Of a stretch of 48,638 nucleotides of DNA, positions 46,563 to 48,638 are shown in pieces. The stretch lies in assembly GCF_012033785.1 (NCBI RefSeq), contig NZ_JAAVJC010000006.1, forward strand, positions 1 through 48,638. Reading direction: 5' to 3'. The notes beneath the pieces are model-generated. The model was not told the origin of the DNA. It ran no database searches and saw nothing but the letters and a program-made list of their open reading frames with translations. The position numbers were made by a program, and so were the translations under genes. Source of the stretch: Streptomyces bohaiensis. GTDB lineage: Bacteria; Actinomycetota; Actinomycetes; Streptomycetales; Streptomycetaceae. Each line of letters starts with the position of its first letter. Positions within the stretch are counted from its first letter, which is position 1.

Positions 46563-46891
46563 CAGCCGTCCCCCTCGCGCCGGTCGGCAGGGCCCTCGGC
46601 GGTCTCGTCGTCGGCTGCGTCTGCGGTGTCTGCGGCGGTGTCGGCAGCGGTTCCGCCGATGGCCTCACCGGGGTCGGCCGGTCCGGGGTCGGCCGGTCGG
46701 GCCGCCGGGGCGCCGGTCGCCGTGCCGCCGCCGTCACGGTCGGCGTCCTCGGTGGTGGAGGCGCCTTCGGTCGCGGCGGCGGGGTCGGACCGCGTCACCG
46801 CGGAGTCCGGCTGATCCGCCTCGCCCCGCTTCGGGGCATCCGCCGGCTCGGGGGCGTGCCAGGGGGCGTCGGTACTGCGGCGGCCGGGCAC
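46562..46891 (-). CDS. Possible short acidic disordered protein upstream of nuoH
   Basis: 109 codons from GTG 46891, rich in Asp, Ala, Pro, Thr and Glu, with no motif or membrane segment. It overlaps nuoH by one base (TGATG), as real operon genes here do, but has no good ribosome-binding site, and the frame is open further upstream without a start. It could be a real gene, a leader, or the worn tail of a lost nuo gene. Confidence 0.4.
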   Translation of the reverse strand: MPGRRSTDAPWHAPEPADAPKRGEADQPDSAVTRSDPAAATEGASTTEDADRDGGGTATGAPAARPADPGPADPGEAIGGTAADTAADTADAADDETAEGPADRREGDG

Positions 46892-47036
46892 CGCCGGCCC
46901 GTCGACGGGGGCGACCGGACCGGTGCCGGCAGCCCGTTGACTCGCCGAGCCGTCACTCGCCGACCGCGACCGGCGCGGGCGCCGGGGCTCCCCGCCGGGA
47001 GCAGCCTCCGGAGCGGTGCCCGTCGCCTCGCCCGCG

Positions 47037-48533
47037 TCACGCTGGCTCGCCGAACCGCCGCTCGCCGAGCGGGTGCGGCGCGGACGGCGGGGCGTCGCGG
47101 CGCGCGCCCGGGTCCCAGCCCGCGTCCACGACCTTCTTCTGCATGACGATCGCGCCGATGAGGACGGCCGCGCCCAGCAGCACCATCAGCACGATGCCGC
47201 CGACCTCCCCGGCCTCGGCCGCGTTGCCGACGAGCACGCCGAACCAGCCGAAGTCGGCGTCGCCGAAGGTGGTGTTCTCCTCACCGAAGGCGCCCAGCAC
47301 CTTCAGGAGCAGCGCCGGCAGGATGGTGATCAGCACGCCGTTGAGGAAGGCGCCCAGCACCGCCCCCCGCCGGCCACCGGTGGCGTTTCCGTAGACACCG
47401 GCCGCGCCGCCGGTGAAGAAGTGCGGGACGAGCCCCGGCAGCACCAGGGCCAGCCCGAAGGCCGGGCCCAGCACCCAGGAGAGCAGGCCGAGGGTGACCA
47501 GCCCGCCGGTGAAGCTCGAGAGGAAGCCCACCAGCACCGCGTTCTGCGCGTAGGGGAAGACGATCGGCGCGTCGAGCGAGGGCACCGCGCCCGGGACCAG
47601 CCGCTCGGCGATGCCCTGGAAGGCCGGCACCAGCTCGCCGAGGATGGTCCGGACACCGAAGAGGATGACCGCGACGGCGATGCCGAACTGCAGGCCCTGC
47701 ATCACCGACTGCATCAGGTAGTTGCCGAGGTTCGCGGCGGGCTCCCCGCCGTCGACGGCGAACGCCGCGAAGGCCTCCTCCTGGCCCGCGCGGCCCAGGA
47801 ACAGCAGGGCCATGGCCAGGTAGATCACCAGCATCGACAGCGCGGTGGCGACCATCGAGTCGCGCAGGAAGCGCAGGCCCTCGGGGAGGTTCATGTCCTC
47901 GGTGGATCGGCTCTTCTTCCCGACCAGCTGGCCCGTCGCCCCGGCGACGACGTATCCCGCGGTGCCGAAGTGGCCGATGGCCACCGTGTTGTTGCCGGTG
48001 ATCCGCTTGGTCCACGGGTGCGCGAACGCCGGCATGGCCACCAGCATGATGCCGAGCAGCACACCGCCGACGACCACCACGACCCAGGAGGTGTGGCCGG
48101 CGGTGGCGAGCACGATGGTGAGCAGCGTCGCCATGAACAGCATGTGGTGGCCGGTGAGGAACACGTACCGCAGCGGCGTGAACCGGGCCAGCAGCAGACT
48201 GACGGCGAAGCCGAGGATCATCAGCCAGGCGACACGCGCCCCGTACTGCTCCTGGGCGATGCCGACGATCGCCTCGTTGGTGGGGATGACGCCGTGCGCG
48301 CCGGTGGCGCCCTGGATCATCTCGCCGAGCGGGGCGAGCGAACCGACGACCAGCCCGGCGCCGGCGCCGATCAGCAGGAAGCCGAGGGTGGCCTTGATGG
48401 CGCCGCCGAGGATCTGACCGGTGGAGCGCCGGAGCGCGATCAGACCGGCCGCGGTGATCAGGCCGATGAGGTAAGCCGGTTCGCTGAGGATCTCGTTGAC
48501 GACGAACTCGGCGAAGGACACGAGCCAGTTCAT
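47037..48533 (-). CDS. PTS ascorbate-type EIIC permease (SgaT/UlaA)
   Basis: 498 aa. It is a polytopic membrane transporter component. Segments LGGAIKATLGFLLIGAGAGLV, PTNEAIVGIAQEQYGARVAWLMILGF, NNTVAIGHFGTAGYVVAG and PGLVPHFFTGGAAGVYGNATGG are typical of UlaA/SgaT. It needs EIIA and EIIB partners for phosphorylation-coupled sugar (ascorbate or pentose-like) uptake; they are not in the window and may lie beyond 48638. ATG at 48533; only a weak GGAAGA precedes it. It runs in the same direction as nuoH-N but is unrelated. Confidence 0.9.
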   Translation of the reverse strand: MNWLVSFAEFVVNEILSEPAYLIGLITAAGLIALRRSTGQILGGAIKATLGFLLIGAGAGLVVGSLAPLGEMIQGATGAHGVIPTNEAIVGIAQEQYGARVAWLMILGFAVSLLLARFTPLRYVFLTGHHMLFMATLLTIVLATAGHTSWVVVVVGGVLLGIMLVAMPAFAHPWTKRITGNNTVAIGHFGTAGYVVAGATGQLVGKKSRSTEDMNLPEGLRFLRDSMVATALSMLVIYLAMALLFLGRAGQEEAFAAFAVDGGEPAANLGNYLMQSVMQGLQFGIAVAVILFGVRTILGELVPAFQGIAERLVPGAVPSLDAPIVFPYAQNAVLVGFLSSFTGGLVTLGLLSWVLGPAFGLALVLPGLVPHFFTGGAAGVYGNATGGRRGAVLGAFLNGVLITILPALLLKVLGAFGEENTTFGDADFGWFGVLVGNAAEAGEVGGIVLMVLLGAAVLIGAIVMQKKVVDAGWDPGARRDAPPSAPHPLGERRFGEPA

Positions 48534-48638
48534 GGGGACGTCTTCCGTATCTGCCGCAGGGGTGGTGCGGGGGCGCCGACGGGGGGACCGGCGCCCGGTG
48601 GGGGCGGGGAGCGGGTGGGGCGTGGGCGGGGCCACCCC

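Noticed and set aside
35584..46814. Long plus-strand open frames opposite htpX, nuoN, nuoM, nuoL and nuoH (up to about 1000 codons)
   Set aside because: They are antisense to well-supported genes, have Gly/Arg/Glu-rich or Ser/Arg-rich composition from GC-rich codon use and no recognisable domains.

Overview
The window is very GC-rich, with GTG/ATG starts, short stop-start overlaps and a TAGRRT-type -10, and it looks like the chromosome of Streptomyces or a close relative. It has two parts. Positions 1 to about 32.5 kb hold a natural-product gene cluster. Positions about 33.9 to 48.5 kb are core-like chromosome: tRNA-Tyr, yajQ, yccF, htpX, a Tat-exported amidase, nuoN to nuoH and a SgaT/UlaA permease.

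The centre of the cluster is an amino-group carrier protein (AmCP, LysW type) pathway moved from primary metabolism (lysine/arginine) into secondary metabolism. On the minus strand, from about 15.5 kb down to 2.75 kb, lie a sulfotransferase, a pair of uncharacterised proteins (195 and 350 aa), a DegT aminotransferase, a split transketolase, the 59-aa carrier LysW, a clan-CD-peptidase-like protein with a zinc ribbon, LysY, LysZ, CysC, CysD and CysN. The plus-strand operon from 15.7 kb supplies LysX and LysK, then a one-module NRPS and two acyl-CoA dehydrogenases. This set matches the published logic for (2S,6R)-diamino-(5R,7)-dihydroxyheptanoic acid (DADH) and its azabicyclic/aziridine derivatives (vazabitide A, azinomycin, ficellomycin type). 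LysX loads Glu on LysW; LysZ and LysY make the semialdehyde; transketolase adds two carbons; DegT aminates; PAPS made by CysNDC feeds a sulfotransferase that installs a sulfate leaving group; a Vzb10/11- or AziU3/U2-like pair probably closes the aziridine; LysK releases the product.

The flanking genes suggest tailoring and assembly: an ATP-grasp ligase and a membrane desaturase/hydroxylase (0-2.7 kb); an NRPS (C-A-T-TE) whose C domain has lost its catalytic His; a heteromeric acyl-CoA dehydrogenase pair; a LuxR-type response regulator with a small secreted peptide gene; an HSL-type hydrolase; an ACP, KS-like partner, KS and enoyl-CoA hydratase set; an MFS exporter; and a second, degenerate ATP-grasp protein. 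I cannot name the final product. The gene content does not obviously match azinomycin (I see no iterative naphthoate PKS).

The cluster lies on the 3' side of a tRNA-Tyr gene next to yajQ and htpX, a position I recall as an integration hotspot in Streptomyces (SLP1 attachment). No integrase is visible. Functions are inferred from reading the sequence; no database search was run.
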